Positions 37,892-48,703 are shown, numbered from the stretch's first letter. The stretch is 64,000 nucleotides of DNA from Massilia sp. TS11 (GCF_022012445.1 NZ_JAKLTS010000003.1:248001-312000), one strand, 5' to 3'. Program-made: numbers and translations. The notes: generated from the sequence alone by a model not told the origin.

Positions 37892-38413
37892 ATAGCTACT
37901 GATCGTTCGCATCGCATCAATGGTGAAATTACCCACGCTGAGATTCGTCTGAATGGCGTGGAGAATGAACCGCTGGGTATCGTGAGCCTGGCTGAAGCGT
38001 TCAAACTGGCCGAAGAAGCCGACGTCGACCTCGTGGAAATTGCGCCCATGGCCAATCCGCCGGTCTGCCGTCTGATGGATTACGGCAAGTTCAAGTACGC
38101 CGAGCAAAAGAAGGCGCACGAAGCCAAATTGAAGCAAAAGGTCATCTCGGTCAAGGAAGTGAAATTCCGTCCGGGCACGGATGATGGCGACTACAACATC
38201 AAGCTGCGTAACCTGATCAAGTTCCTCGAAGACGGTGACAAGACCAAGATTACGCTGCGTTTCCGTGGCCGCGAAATGGCCCACCAGGATATCGGCATGC
38301 GCATGCTCGAACGCCTCAAGGGTGATCTCGAGGCCTATGGCCAGGTGGAACAGTTCCCCAAGATGGAAGGCCGCCAGATGATCATGGTGATCGCGCCGAA
38401 GAAAAAGAAGTAA
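37892..38413 (+). CDS. infC: Translation initiation factor IF-3, AUA start
   Basis: A 173-residue IF-3. The start is an AUA at 37892, with AAAAGGA ending 6 bases before it; this gives the standard IF-3 N-terminus (M)[19 protein letters not shown]. Starting at the first conventional codon, GTG 37958, would drop 22 conserved residues. The N-domain, the linker [22 protein letters not shown] and the C-domain with [14 protein letters not shown] are complete. IF-3 proofreads start codons, and infC of E. coli uses AUU to autoregulate; AUA should be discriminated in the same way. It separates 30S subunits and checks the initiator tRNA. Confidence 0.93.
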   Translation: MATDRSHRINGEITHAEIRLNGVENEPLGIVSLAEAFKLAEEADVDLVEIAPMANPPVCRLMDYGKFKYAEQKKAHEAKLKQKVISVKEVKFRPGTDDGDYNIKLRNLIKFLEDGDKTKITLRFRGREMAHQDIGMRMLERLKGDLEAYGQVEQFPKMEGRQMIMVIAPKKKK

Positions 38414-38431
38414 GTCGGCGCTGCACCCGCA

Positions 38432-38467
38432 CCGGAGACCCGGCCTCGCCGCGTCTCCGGTTTTGTT
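38432..38467 (+). terminator. Intrinsic terminator after infC
   Basis: CCGGAGAC (38432-38439) pairs with GTCTCCGG (38453-38460), loop of 13 bases, followed by TTTTGTTT. It separates infC from the rpmI-rplT transcript, partial readthrough being likely. Confidence 0.8.
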
Positions 38468-38497
38468 TCTTGGAAACATCCACAGCCGCAAAAATCA

Positions 38498-38506
38498 TGC
38501 TATACT
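38498..38506 (+). promoter_or_regulatory. Extended -10 promoter of rpmI-rplT
   Basis: TGCTATACT: an extended -10 element (TGn) with TATACT at 38501-38506, about 115 bases before rpmI and 30 bases after the infC terminator. No good -35 box is present at 17 bases. This would let rpmI-rplT be transcribed apart from thrS-infC. Confidence 0.5.
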
Positions 38507-38544
38507 TTGCGGCTCTGTTCTTTAGGGAACGGACATTTGTGAGA

Positions 38545-38613
38545 GCAGGCACCAAAAGCGCAGCACAGGGCTGCCACCTGCAATCCTAACCATGGAGCTG
38601 CCTGAGAAGGCAG
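38545..38613 (+). promoter_or_regulatory. Structured leader of rpmI with buried ribosome-binding site
   Basis: Nested hairpins: GCAGG (38545-38549) with CCTGC (38577-38581), inner GCAGC (38560-38564) with GCTGC (38570-38574). A second hairpin CTGCCT-GAGA-AGGCAG (38598-38613) has a GNRA-type loop and contains the AGAAGG that would be the rpmI ribosome-binding site. This suggests control by ribosomal protein L20, which represses its own operon in other bacteria; the protein-binding site is inferred. Confidence 0.45.
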
Positions 38614-38620
38614 AAAATCT

Positions 38621-38818
38621 ATGCCTAAAATGAAAACCAAAAGCTCCGCGAAGAAGCGTTTTCGCGTGCGTCCCGGTGGCACCGTGAAATCGGGTATGGC
38701 CTTCAAACGCCACATCCTGACCAAGAAAACCACCAAAAACAAGCGTCAACTGCGCGGCACCCGTAACATCAATGCGTCGGACGTCACGAGCGTCATGCGC
38801 ATGATGCCGTCTGCTTAA
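38621..38818 (+). CDS. rpmI: 50S ribosomal protein L35
   Basis: A 65-residue bL35, starting [23 protein letters not shown] and containing the Lys/Arg-rich [17 protein letters not shown] segment that binds 23S rRNA. The length is normal for the family. AGAAGG lies about 10 bases upstream in a hairpin. rplT follows 21 bases later. Confidence 0.97.
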   Translation: MPKMKTKSSAKKRFRVRPGGTVKSGMAFKRHILTKKTTKNKRQLRGTRNINASDVTSVMRMMPSA

Positions 38819-38839
38819 TCTCACTATCAAGGAGCTACT

Positions 38840-39199
38840 ATGCCTCGAGTTAAACGTGGGGTTACTGCACGTGCCCGTCACAAGAAAGTCCTGGACCTTG
38901 CCAAAGGCTACCGTGGTCGTCGTTCGCGCGTGTATCGCGTCGCCAAGCAAGCAGTCATGCGCGCTGGCCAGTACGCCTACCGCGATCGCCGCAACAAGAA
39001 GCGCGTCTTCCGCGCTTTGTGGATCACCCGTATCAACGCGGCTTCGCGTTCGCACGGCATGACCTACAGCGCCTTCATGAACGGCCTGAAAAAGGCTGGT
39101 ATCGAACTGGACCGTAAAGTCCTGGCCGATATGGCAGTGACTGACAAGCCGGCCTTCGCCGCGATTGTCAACACCGTGAAGGCCAAGCTGGCCGCCTAA
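38840..39199 (+). CDS. rplT: 50S ribosomal protein L20
   Basis: A 119-residue bL20. It begins [39 protein letters not shown], with the long basic N-terminal helix that goes deep into 23S rRNA and the globular C-terminal domain. Binds early in 50S assembly and, in other bacteria, represses rpmI-rplT translation. CAAGGAG precedes the ATG. A terminator follows before pheS. Confidence 0.98.
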   Translation: MPRVKRGVTARARHKKVLDLAKGYRGRRSRVYRVAKQAVMRAGQYAYRDRRNKKRVFRALWITRINAASRSHGMTYSAFMNGLKKAGIELDRKVLADMAVTDKPAFAAIVNTVKAKLAA

Positions 39200-40318
<1,119 letters not shown>

Positions 40319-40336
40319 TTCCCAAGGCGAGAGAAC

Positions 40337-42763
40337 ATGCAATTTTCGGAAAAATGGCTCCGCACGATGGTCGATCCGAAGATGACGTCGGATGAACTGG
40401 CGCATCTGCTGACCATGTCGGGCCTGGAAGTGGAAGAGATCGAGCCGGTCGCCCCGCCGTTCTCGAACGTGGTTGTGGCCGAGGTGCTGGAAGTGTCCAA
40501 GCACCCGAATGCCGACCGCCTCAATGTGTGCACGGTCAATGTCGGCACGGGCACCCATCTGAACATCGTTTGCGGCGCGCCGAACGTGCGCGCTGGCATG
40601 AAGGCGCCGTGCGCCATGGCCGGCGCGGTGCTGCCGCCGGGCGCCGACGGCAAGCCGTTTGAAATCAAGGTCGGCAAGCTGCGCGGCGTCGAGTCGCAGG
40701 GCATGATGTGCTCGGCACGCGAGCTCAAGCTGTCGGACGAGCATGGCGGCCTGCTGGAACTGCCGGACGATGCGCCGGTCGGCCAGAACATCCGCGATTA
40801 TCTGGCCCTCAATGACCTGAAGTTCACGATCAAGCTCACGCCCAACAAGGCCGACTGCCTGTCGGTGCTCGGCGTGGCGCGCGAAGTGTCGGCCCTGACC
40901 GGCACGCCGCTGCAACTGCCGGCCACGCGCAGCGTGCCGGTGACAAGCCAGGAAGTGCTGCCCGTGAAAATCTCGGCGCCCGACCTGTGCGGCCGCTTTA
41001 CCGGCCGCGTGATCCGCCATCTGAACGCCAAGGCGGCCACGCCCGACTGGATCAAGCAGCGCATCGAGCGCAGCGGCCAGCGTTCGGTGTCGGCCCTGGT
41101 CGATATCTCCAACTATGTGATGCTGGAACTCGGCCGTCCCTCGCACGTGTTCGATCTGGACAAGATCCACGGCGGGCTCGATGTGCGCTGGGGTAAGCCG
41201 GGCGAGCAGCTCAAGCTCCTGAACGGCAATACTATCGCCGTCGACGACTGGGTCGGCGTGATCGCCGACGACAAGGAAATCGAGTCGCTGGCCGGCATCA
41301 TGGGCGGCGACAGCACCGCTGTCTCGCTCGACACCACGCATATTTACCTGGAAGCTGCGTTCTGGTGGCCCCAGGCCATCCAGGGCCGTGCGCGCAAGTA
41401 CAACTTCTCGACCGACGCGGCGCACCGCTTCGAGCGCGGGGTCGACTATGCGACCACGGTCGAGCATATCGAACGCATCACGGCCCTGATTCTCGAAGTC
41501 TGCGGAACTGCGCAGACCACGGTCGGTCCAATTGATGACCACATCGTGAATCTGCCCCAGCACCAGCCCGTGATCCTGCGCACGGCCCGTGCCCAGCAGG
41601 TGATCGGTGTGCCGATCACGGACGACATGGTGGCCGACATCTTCACGCGCCTGGGCTTGCCCTTCACGCGCGCGCCGGGGCAGTTCGCCGTCACCTCGCC
41701 GTCCTACCGTTTCGACATCGAAATTGAGGAAGACCTGATCGAGGAGGTGGCCCGCGTCTACGGTTTCGAAAACATTCCGGCCCGCCCGCCGGTCGCGCCG
41801 AACGCCATGCGCATCGCGTCGGAAAACACGCGTTCGCTGTTCGCCGTGCGTCACCAGATGGCCGACCTCGGCTACCAGGAAGTGGTCAACTACAGCTTCG
41901 TCGAAGCCAGCTGGGAGCAGGACTTCTGCGACAACAGCGCGCCGATCAAGCTGCAGAACCCGATCGCCAGCCAGATGAGCGTCATGCGTTCCTCGCTGAT
42001 CGGTTCGCTTGTGGCCAATGTGCGCTACAACCTGAACCGCAAGGCCAGCCGCGTGCGCGTGTTTGAAGTCGGCGCCGCCTTCGTGCGTGACGCCAGCGTG
42101 GCCGATGGCACGCTGTCGGTGGCTGGCTACGCCCAGCCGAAGAAGGTCGCCGCGATCGCCTACGGTCCTGCCGCCGATGAGCAGTGGGGCCAGCCGACGC
42201 GCGCCGTCGACTTCTTCGACGTCAAGGCCGACCTCGAAGCCCTGTTCGCACCGGCGACGCTGCGCTTTGAAAAGGCGGCCCATCCGGCCCTGCACCCGGG
42301 CCGTTGCGCGCGCGTGCTGCTCGACGGCCGCGACATCGGCTTCATCGGCGAATTGCATCCGCGTTGGCTGCAGAAGTACGAGCTGCCGCAGGCGCCGGTG
42401 CTGTTCGAAGTGGACGCTGTGGCACTGCAGCAACGAAAGCTGCCGGAATATAAAGAAATCTCGAAATTCCCGGGGGCAACTCGTGACCTCGCCCTGGTGG
42501 TGAAACAGGCCGTGCCGGCCCAGGCCATGCTCGACTGCTTCTGGGCTGCCGCAGCTCAGCAAGCTTCTGGTAAGATCGTGCAAGCCATTGTTTTGTTTGA
42601 CGAATATCGCGGCAAAGGTTTGGAAATCGACGAGAAAAGTCTTGCATTCCGCTTTGCTCTGCAAGATACTCAAAACACCTTGCAGGACGATGTCGTTGAG
42701 GCATTGATGAGCTCCATGGCCGCCGCTGCGCAGCAGCAGCATGGCGCAAGGCTACGTTCTTAA
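40337..42763 (+). CDS. pheT: Phenylalanyl-tRNA synthetase beta subunit
   Basis: An 808-residue beta subunit. It has the N-terminal tRNA-binding OB-fold (about 39-148), B3/B4 editing modules in the middle and B5, core-like and C-terminal FDX-ACB domains ([12 protein letters not shown] to EALMSSM at the end). Helps bind tRNA-Phe and edits Tyr-tRNA-Phe. GCGAGAG is 6 bases before the ATG. The C-terminus overlaps a possible upstream start of ihfA. Confidence 0.98.
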   Translation: MQFSEKWLRTMVDPKMTSDELAHLLTMSGLEVEEIEPVAPPFSNVVVAEVLEVSKHPNADRLNVCTVNVGTGTHLNIVCGAPNVRAGMKAPCAMAGAVLPPGADGKPFEIKVGKLRGVESQGMMCSARELKLSDEHGGLLELPDDAPVGQNIRDYLALNDLKFTIKLTPNKADCLSVLGVAREVSALTGTPLQLPATRSVPVTSQEVLPVKISAPDLCGRFTGRVIRHLNAKAATPDWIKQRIERSGQRSVSALVDISNYVMLELGRPSHVFDLDKIHGGLDVRWGKPGEQLKLLNGNTIAVDDWVGVIADDKEIESLAGIMGGDSTAVSLDTTHIYLEAAFWWPQAIQGRARKYNFSTDAAHRFERGVDYATTVEHIERITALILEVCGTAQTTVGPIDDHIVNLPQHQPVILRTARAQQVIGVPITDDMVADIFTRLGLPFTRAPGQFAVTSPSYRFDIEIEEDLIEEVARVYGFENIPARPPVAPNAMRIASENTRSLFAVRHQMADLGYQEVVNYSFVEASWEQDFCDNSAPIKLQNPIASQMSVMRSSLIGSLVANVRYNLNRKASRVRVFEVGAAFVRDASVADGTLSVAGYAQPKKVAAIAYGPAADEQWGQPTRAVDFFDVKADLEALFAPATLRFEKAAHPALHPGRCARVLLDGRDIGFIGELHPRWLQKYELPQAPVLFEVDAVALQQRKLPEYKEISKFPGATRDLALVVKQAVPAQAMLDCFWAAAAQQASGKIVQAIVLFDEYRGKGLEIDEKSLAFRFALQDTQNTLQDDVVEALMSSMAAAAQQQHGARLRS

Positions 42764-42803
42764 ACCCCAGAGAAGGCAGGGTAAGAAAATTAACAGCAAC
42801 GAC

Positions 42804-43202
42804 GTGGATTCCGCCGTCCTCCAGTCTGCATTGGATGCCGACCTGCATCGTGCGATGCAGGTCGCCAAGACCCGACGCGAAGCGGAAAAAGCATTGCCGA
42901 CCTTGACCAAGGCCGAGCTCGCTGAAATGCTGTTCGAGCATGTGGGCTTGAACAAGCGCGAGGCCAAGGACATGGTCGAGACGTTTTTTGACGAGATTCG
43001 CAATGCGCTCGAGCGCGGCGAGGCCGTCAAGCTCTCCGGTTTCGGTAACTTCCAGCTGCGCGACAAACCGCAGCGTCCGGGACGCAATCCGAAAACCGGT
43101 GAAGCCATTCCCATCACGGCGCGCCGCGTCGTGACCTTCCATGCGAGCCAGAAGCTGAAGGCCATGGTGGAAGGGACCGAACCGGCCGCGCGTGCCAGCT
43201 GA
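42804..43202 (+). CDS. ihfA: Integration host factor alpha subunit
   Basis: A DNA-bending protein of the HU/IHF family, 132 residues from a GTG at 42804. The core from [35 protein letters not shown] to the beta-arm [33 protein letters not shown] is normal IHF-alpha. An N-terminal extension of about 30 residues relative to E. coli IHF-alpha ([28 protein letters not shown]) is seen in this lineage, as far as I recall. The start is uncertain: ATG at 42741 (inside pheT) or ATG at 42855 are alternatives, and none has a clear ribosome-binding site. Confidence 0.9.
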   Translation: MDSAVLQSALDADLHRAMQVAKTRREAEKALPTLTKAELAEMLFEHVGLNKREAKDMVETFFDEIRNALERGEAVKLSGFGNFQLRDKPQRPGRNPKTGEAIPITARRVVTFHASQKLKAMVEGTEPAARAS

Positions 43203-43211
43203 GCTTGAATC

Positions 43212-43613
43212 ATGACCAACAAGCCCGAGTTCACGCTGCCGCCGATTCCGGCCAAACGCTACTTCACGATCGGTGAGGTGAGCGAGCTGTGCGGTGTAAA
43301 GCCGCACGTGCTGCGTTACTGGGAACAGGAATTTACCCAGCTTAAACCGGTCAAACGCCGTGGGAACCGGCGTTATTACCAGCACCACGAAGTTTTGCTG
43401 ATCCGCCGGATCCGCGAACTGCTGTACGAACAGGGTTTCACCATTAGCGGCGCCCGCAACAAGCTGGACGCGCGTATCGGCGCGTCCGCAGCGCCGGCTG
43501 AAGAGTCCGAGACGAGTCTCCCCGCGGCGCCCAGCGCCCGCGCTGCGGTGGATGTGGCGGCGATCCGCCAGGAATTGCTCGGCATTCTTGATGTGTTGAA
43601 GCTCGCGATGTAG
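43212..43613 (+). CDS. MerR family transcriptional regulator
   Basis: A 133-residue protein with an N-terminal MerR winged helix (about 17-85; YFTIGEVSELCGVKPHVLRYWEQEF and RRYYQHHEVLLIRRIRELLYEQGFTI). The C-terminal part is short and lacks the metal- or drug-binding region, with a probable helix at the end. This small MerR paired with ihfA is the conserved companion of pheST-ihfA in proteobacteria. The regulated genes are unknown. Nine bases after ihfA. Confidence 0.88.
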   Translation: MTNKPEFTLPPIPAKRYFTIGEVSELCGVKPHVLRYWEQEFTQLKPVKRRGNRRYYQHHEVLLIRRIRELLYEQGFTISGARNKLDARIGASAAPAEESETSLPAAPSARAAVDVAAIRQELLGILDVLKLAM

Positions 43614-43639
43614 AACCCTGGGCGCCGTCGTGGGATGCC

Positions 43640-44272
43640 ATGATTCGCGTTGCCATCTGTGATGACCACCAAATAGTCCGGGCCGGCTTCAAACAGATCT
43701 TCTCCGCCGAAGACGAGTTTGAAGTCGTGGCCGAAGCCGGCAGCGGGCGCGAAGCGCTCGACATTGCGCGCCGCGAAAGCTGCGACGTGCTGCTGCTCGA
43801 CATCGCCATGCCCGACCAGAGCGGGATCGATATCCTGCGCACGATCCGCCAGGGGCAGCCGAATCTGCCCGTGCTGATCCTGTCCGGCTATCCGGCCCAG
43901 CAATATGCGCTCAATCTTTTCAAGATGGGCGCCAATGGCTATCTCAACAAGGAATGCGATGCCGACGAGCTCAAGCTTGCCGTGCGCACCGTGTTCCAGG
44001 GGCGCCGCTATGTCAGCGCCCAGGTCGGCGAACTGCTGGCCCAGAGTTTCGACCGCGATCCGCACACAGCCCCCCATACCGAACTGTCCGACCGCGAGTT
44101 TCAGGTGTTTTTGCGCCTGGCCAAGGGGGCGACCGTGTCCGACATCGGCCAGGCCCTGTCGCTGAGCATTAAAACCGTGTCGACCTACCGCACCCGCGTG
44201 ATGGAAAAAATGGGCATGCAATCGAATAGCGAGCTCACTTACTACGCGATGAAAAGCAATCTGCTCGACTGA
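43640..44272 (+). CDS. NarL/FixJ-type response regulator
   Basis: A 210-residue response regulator: receiver (1-120; acidic Asp8/Asp9, phospho-acceptor Asp54 in LLLDIAMPDQSG, and Lys106 near the NKE segment) and LuxR-type HTH (about 145-205; LSDREFQVFLRLAKGATVSDIGQALSLSIKTVSTYRTRVMEKM). It is 68 bases ahead of the HisKA_3 kinase and is probably its partner. It follows the MerR gene by 26 bases. Confidence 0.9.
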   Translation: MIRVAICDDHQIVRAGFKQIFSAEDEFEVVAEAGSGREALDIARRESCDVLLLDIAMPDQSGIDILRTIRQGQPNLPVLILSGYPAQQYALNLFKMGANGYLNKECDADELKLAVRTVFQGRRYVSAQVGELLAQSFDRDPHTAPHTELSDREFQVFLRLAKGATVSDIGQALSLSIKTVSTYRTRVMEKMGMQSNSELTYYAMKSNLLD

Positions 44273-44340
44273 GGCAGAGTTCAGCCGTGCGCGCCCGGGG
44301 CCAGACTATAATCGGCCCAATTCCACACGGACGGACGCGC

Positions 44341-45744
44341 ATGGATTTCTTTCACGAGTCGGCCGAAGCGCCGCGCCTTCCGCTCTACCAGACCGTGCTG
44401 TTGCTGGTCTGCGTGCTGATCCTCGTGGTCAATGCACTGAGCTTGTCGCATGATCTGCAATCCCTGAAATCGACCACGGCCCTGATGAGCCGGACGGCCG
44501 AGGTGGCCGATCGTCTGCAGTATGTGAATGTGCTGGTGATGGATGCCGAAAGCAGCGAGCGCGGCTATTTCATCTCGGGCGATGAAGCTTATCTGGGCCC
44601 GGCGCGCCAGGCGCCCGAGGCCGTGGAGCGCGAGCTGCGCCAGCTGGAAAGCCTGTTGCTTGACAACCCCTCGCAGCTGCGTAATCTGCGCCAGCTGCGC
44701 CAGCTTATCGAAAGCAAGCTGCAGCTGCTCGATGAGGGTCTCGAGGTCTACCGCAAGGGCGGCCTGTCCGACATCGTGCGGCTGGCCCGCATTGGCGAAG
44801 GGCGCTCGGCCATGGACGAGGTGCGCCTGCAGGTCGTCATCATGGTGCAGGAGCAGGACGAGTTGCTGAAGGCGCGCACGGCCCAGTTCTACAATGAATA
44901 TCAAAAGGCTGTGCTGCTCGGCATTGGCATCAATGCGCTGGCGATCCTCGTGCTCGTGTTGTTCTACCGCCTGGTGCGGCGCGGCTTCTTCAAGCGCATC
45001 GCGGCCGAACGGCAGCTCAAGGAATCGAATGAAAATCTGGAGATGATGGTCTCGCGCCGGACCGAGCAGTTGTCGGTGCTGTCGCGCCATCTGATCAATG
45101 TGTCGGAGACCGAAAAAGCCAAGCTCGCGCGCGAACTGCACGACGAAATGGGGGCCAAGCTCACGGCCATCAATATGGACCTGGCCAGCGTGGCCAGCAA
45201 ATTGCAGCCCGAGCAGGGCGAGCTGCTGCAGCAGCTGCAGCGCGCGCGCCAGATGGTGCAGCATACGGTGGCGCTCAAGCGCCGCATCGTCGAGGACCTG
45301 CGTCCGAGCATCCTCGACAATCTGGGCCTCAAGGCCGCGCTCGAGAGCTACACCGATGAATTTACCAAGCTCAGCGGCATCCCCTGCGATACGCTGATCG
45401 CGGGCGATGTCGACGCCGCCGGGCCAATGCACACGATCGCCATCTTCCGCATCGTGCAGGAGTCGCTCAACAACGTGCTCAAGTACGCCAAGGCCCGCCA
45501 CGTAATTGTCGAGCTCGAGCGTGAGGACGGCCACTTACTGTTGCGCGTGACCGATGACGGCATCGGCATCGACACCGATGCAGTCAGTAAGCCGCGCTCG
45601 CACGGCCTGGTCGGCATGCGCGAGCGCGCCTTGCTGCTGGGCGGCAGTCTGCACGTGGGCCGTGGTATCAATGGCGTCGGCACCGTGCTGTCGGCCAGCC
45701 TGCCGCTGGCCACCACCACGCCTAGCAGCGTGCTACATCCATGA
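44341..45744 (+). CDS. CHASE3 histidine kinase of the NarX/UhpB class
   Basis: A 467-residue membrane sensor kinase. Two helices (about 19-40 and 198-217) flank a helical CHASE3-like periplasmic domain with the MDAESSERGYFISGDEAYL signature. A HisKA_3 domain has His267 in ELHDEMGAKLTAINMDL, and HATPase follows (DDGIGID, SHGLVGMRERALLLGG). The last 23 bases overlap the convergent Crp/Fnr gene. TATAAT occurs at 44308-44313 but without a good -35. Signal unknown. Confidence 0.9.
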   Translation: MDFFHESAEAPRLPLYQTVLLLVCVLILVVNALSLSHDLQSLKSTTALMSRTAEVADRLQYVNVLVMDAESSERGYFISGDEAYLGPARQAPEAVERELRQLESLLLDNPSQLRNLRQLRQLIESKLQLLDEGLEVYRKGGLSDIVRLARIGEGRSAMDEVRLQVVIMVQEQDELLKARTAQFYNEYQKAVLLGIGINALAILVLVLFYRLVRRGFFKRIAAERQLKESNENLEMMVSRRTEQLSVLSRHLINVSETEKAKLARELHDEMGAKLTAINMDLASVASKLQPEQGELLQQLQRARQMVQHTVALKRRIVEDLRPSILDNLGLKAALESYTDEFTKLSGIPCDTLIAGDVDAAGPMHTIAIFRIVQESLNNVLKYAKARHVIVELEREDGHLLLRVTDDGIGIDTDAVSKPRSHGLVGMRERALLLGGSLHVGRGINGVGTVLSASLPLATTTPSSVLHP

Positions 45745-46528
45745 GCAGGCGGTCGTATTCGGTTTTGGCGACCTTGTAGCATTCCCCCGCATAGTGTTCG
45801 AGACCCTGCCGGTCCAGCACGGTGATGGTGCCGCGCCGGTAGTGGATCAGGCCTTCGTCCTGCAGTTTGCCCGCCGCGGCCGTGATGCTTTCGCGCCGCA
45901 CGCCGAGCATGATGGAGATGAGCTCCTGCGTGACCTTGAGCACATTGCCCTGGCTGCGGTCGAGCCGGTCGAGCAGCCAGCGGCACAGCTTCTGTTCGAT
46001 CGAGCTGTGGCGTCCGCCGACGGCGTTTTGCGCCATCTGCGCGAACAGTGCATTGGTGTAGCGCATCAGCAGCTGGGGCAGCATGCCGCCTTGCGCGAAG
46101 ACCTCGCGCAGGGTTTGATTGCGCAGGCGGAAGCCGGCGCCCGCGCTTTGCACCACGGCGCTGCAGATGGCGCGCTCGTGCATGAAGAGCGAGACCCCGG
46201 CCACGCCTTCGTGGCCGATGACGGCGATTTCAGTGGTGGCGCCGTCCTCCATCACATACAGCAGGGCGAGGATGGCGCTGGTGGGGAAGAACACGTAGTC
46301 GAGTCGGCTGCCGTACTCGAACAGTTCTTTGCCCAAGGGCAGAGGGACCAGTTCGAGATGCGGGAACAGGGCCTCGAGCTCGGCGCGCGGCAGGGCCGCG
46401 AGCAGTTCGTTTTGCTGGGCGTGCCCAGGACTGGCCCCGGGCAGCGGTGCCAGCGCCAGTGCCTTGTCTGCCGCCTGGCCGCCGAGCAGGGCGCTGCTGG
46501 CCCGATGCAAGGTGTGGGTGGTATTCAT
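45722..46528 (-). CDS. Crp/Fnr family transcriptional regulator
   Basis: A 268-residue protein with a cNMP-binding-like N-domain (about 60-165, KELFEYGSRLDYVFFPTSAILALLYVMEDGATTEIAVIGHEG) and a winged HTH C-domain (about 190-250, with ELISIMLGVRRESITAAAGKLQDEGLIHYRRGTITVLDR). No Cys cluster of the FNR type is visible and the cAMP-binding Arg/Ser site is not clear. I chose ATG 46528 because GAGG lies 6 bases before it; ATG 46555 is an alternative. A GTAGG/CCTAC inverted repeat lies 124 bases upstream. Confidence 0.85.
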   Translation of the reverse strand: MNTTHTLHRASSALLGGQAADKALALAPLPGASPGHAQQNELLAALPRAELEALFPHLELVPLPLGKELFEYGSRLDYVFFPTSAILALLYVMEDGATTEIAVIGHEGVAGVSLFMHERAICSAVVQSAGAGFRLRNQTLREVFAQGGMLPQLLMRYTNALFAQMAQNAVGGRHSSIEQKLCRWLLDRLDRSQGNVLKVTQELISIMLGVRRESITAAAGKLQDEGLIHYRRGTITVLDRQGLEHYAGECYKVAKTEYDRLLMDVARC

Positions 46529-46651
46529 GGATGCCTCACAATCGCAGGGTTTCATGGACGGGACGTCCTTGACACCGACTTTAAAGCGATTGGGAGGCGG
46601 CGAACATAAGATTGACAGTCGTACAAATGTAGGCTGTGTGCATGATCTTTT

Positions 46652-46667
46652 GTAGGTCTAGTCCTAC
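46652..46667. promoter_or_regulatory. Inverted repeat GTAGGTCTAGTCCTAC
   Basis: GTAGG and CCTAC half-sites around a TCTAGT centre; the whole is self-complementary except at the sixth and eleventh bases. It overlaps the stop codon of the chemoreceptor gene and precedes the Crp/Fnr gene. Half-sites of this type suit a dimeric LuxR-type response regulator such as the one at 43640; this is inferred. Confidence 0.4.
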
Positions 46668-48646
46668 GCTGCCCACGGGAGGCGCGCCGGCTCGGCCGCG
46701 TCCGTTTCCTGGGGCTCGGCGTCGCCCAGTTTGAACTGACTGACCGCTACCGACAGTTGCTCAGTTTCGGTGCGCAGACGCTGCGCCGCCTGATGCGCGC
46801 CGGCCACCAGATCTTCGTTCTGGCGCGTCATCGCATGCACTTCGGCCAGCGCGCCTTCGAGCTGGCCGATCTCCTTGGTCTGCAGATGGCCGGCGTCGGC
46901 GATATCGTGGATCACCTGATTGACTTCGCCGACCGCGGCGACCAGGCGGCCGATGCGGTCGCCCGCCGTGGCCACCAGCGAATTGCCGCTGTCGACGGTG
47001 CGCACCGAGCTCTGGATCAGGCCCTTGATCTCATTGGCGGCGGCGGCGGCGCGCTGGGCCAGCGTGCGCACCTCGCCGGCGACGACGGCGAAGCCGCGCC
47101 CCTGCTCGCCGGCGCGGGCCGCTTCCACTGCGGCGTTCAGGGCCAGCAGGTTGGTCTGAAAGGCGATGGCGTCGATGACGCCGATGATGTCCGCGATCTT
47201 GTGGGCGCTGGCGCGGATCGACGCCATCGTGGCCACCACGTCCTGCACGGCGGCACCGCCGTCGGCCGCCACGCTGCTGGCGGTCTGCACGATGCTCAGG
47301 CCGGCGCGTGCGCTGTCGGCATTGCGGCGCACGGTGGCGCTCAGGGCGCGCATGGTCTCCACCGCATGGCGCAGGGCGATTGCCTGGCTGTCGGTGTGCT
47401 CGGCGATGTCGCGGTGGCTGCCGCCGATGTCGTCGGTGGCGTCGCCGAGGTGGCTGGCACCCTGGCGGATACGGCTGACCAGCCCCACGAGGTCGGCTTC
47501 CATCTGGCTGAAGGCGGCCGCCAGTTCGCCGATTTCGTCCTCGGCGTCGGCCTGCAGGCCCACGCTCAGGTCGCCGGCGGCGGTGCGTTTGACGGCCGCG
47601 CGCAGCTCGCCGATGTCATGCGAGAAGGAAGCGTAGAAGCCGGCGATCAGCCAGGCCGCCAGCAGGGTCACCAGCACGATGGCGGCGCCGACGCTGTTGC
47701 GATAGATGCGGTCGCGCTGCACACGCGCCGCCAGCAGGCCTTGCAGGCTGCGCTGGCTGGCCGCACTCAGGGCGTAGAGCTGGTCGGCGCTGTCCAGGGC
47801 CGCCGCCAGAAACGCGCCGCCCGAGGTCTGGTTGTAGGAATTGCTCACTTCATTCCTGGTGCGTTCGAGGAAGGCCAGGACGCTCGCGGTTGCGGCCTGC
47901 TGGGCCGGGGCGAGCGCGCCCTTTAGTTGCGGGGCGCCGCTGAACAAGGCCGCGTACTGCTGGCCAAGACCGTCGATCTCGTAGCGCGCCACCATGGCCG
48001 CGGCGTTGACCAGCTGGTCCTCGTTGGCGGCGAACAGGCCGGTATCGATGTAGGCGCCGCCGCGCGCGCCGATGTCGACCAGCGAGGCCGCGAGCGCGGG
48101 CAGGGTGCGTGTGCTGGCGGCGGCCAACTGGTTGCCCTGGATGTCGGCGTCGATCGCCAGGCCCGAGGCTTCGGTCAGCTGGCGGCGTAGCAGGGCGAGG
48201 GCGTCGAGCACCTGTTGGTGGGCGGCCAGGCTGTCGGCGGCTTTCGCCGGTGTGCCGAGATTCTGCCAGCGCTGGTGCACGGCGCTCAGTGCGGGCGCCG
48301 TCAGCTCCAGGGTGTCGATGGCCTTGATGGCCGCGTCGGTGTCGGCGCGCAGGGCGCGCTGATCGAGGTCCGCCTTGCCGCTCAGGCGCAGGTGTTCGAG
48401 CGCGCGCAGCTGCTGTACGCGGCGGCTTGCGAGGTCGACGCGGGCGAGTACGTCCAGGGCCTGCATCTCATCGAGACTGGCACCGACCGAGCGGTTCAGA
48501 CTCGACATGTAGAGACTGCTGATGATCACCAGCGGCAACAGCAGCACGGTGCAGACCAGCAGAAATTTCGGGAGGAGGCGCAAGCGGCGCATGAGTGCGA
48601 CCGCCGGGGCCAGCGCGGGGTTGGGGCGTCGGCGTGTGGTTTCCAT
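46664..48646 (-). CDS. Methyl-accepting chemotaxis protein
   Basis: A 660-residue chemoreceptor. TM1 (about 27-48), a long helical periplasmic sensor region to about 315, TM2 (about 320-340), HAMP (about 342-395) and the MA signalling domain with hairpin tip [43 protein letters not shown]. It has no C-terminal CheR/CheB docking pentapeptide that I recognise. The sensor region is a simple helical bundle, so ligands cannot be inferred. Divergent from the TctD/TctE-like pair. Confidence 0.9.
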   Translation of the reverse strand: METTRRRPNPALAPAVALMRRLRLLPKFLLVCTVLLLPLVIISSLYMSSLNRSVGASLDEMQALDVLARVDLASRRVQQLRALEHLRLSGKADLDQRALRADTDAAIKAIDTLELTAPALSAVHQRWQNLGTPAKAADSLAAHQQVLDALALLRRQLTEASGLAIDADIQGNQLAAASTRTLPALAASLVDIGARGGAYIDTGLFAANEDQLVNAAAMVARYEIDGLGQQYAALFSGAPQLKGALAPAQQAATASVLAFLERTRNEVSNSYNQTSGGAFLAAALDSADQLYALSAASQRSLQGLLAARVQRDRIYRNSVGAAIVLVTLLAAWLIAGFYASFSHDIGELRAAVKRTAAGDLSVGLQADAEDEIGELAAAFSQMEADLVGLVSRIRQGASHLGDATDDIGGSHRDIAEHTDSQAIALRHAVETMRALSATVRRNADSARAGLSIVQTASSVAADGGAAVQDVVATMASIRASAHKIADIIGVIDAIAFQTNLLALNAAVEAARAGEQGRGFAVVAGEVRTLAQRAAAAANEIKGLIQSSVRTVDSGNSLVATAGDRIGRLVAAVGEVNQVIHDIADAGHLQTKEIGQLEGALAEVHAMTRQNEDLVAGAHQAAQRLRTETEQLSVAVSQFKLGDAEPQETDAAEPARLPWAA

Positions 48647-48703
48647 GCGTCAATTATTTCAAGCGATTGTGACTCGCTGATGAAATGACTGATAATGCCG
48701 CCC

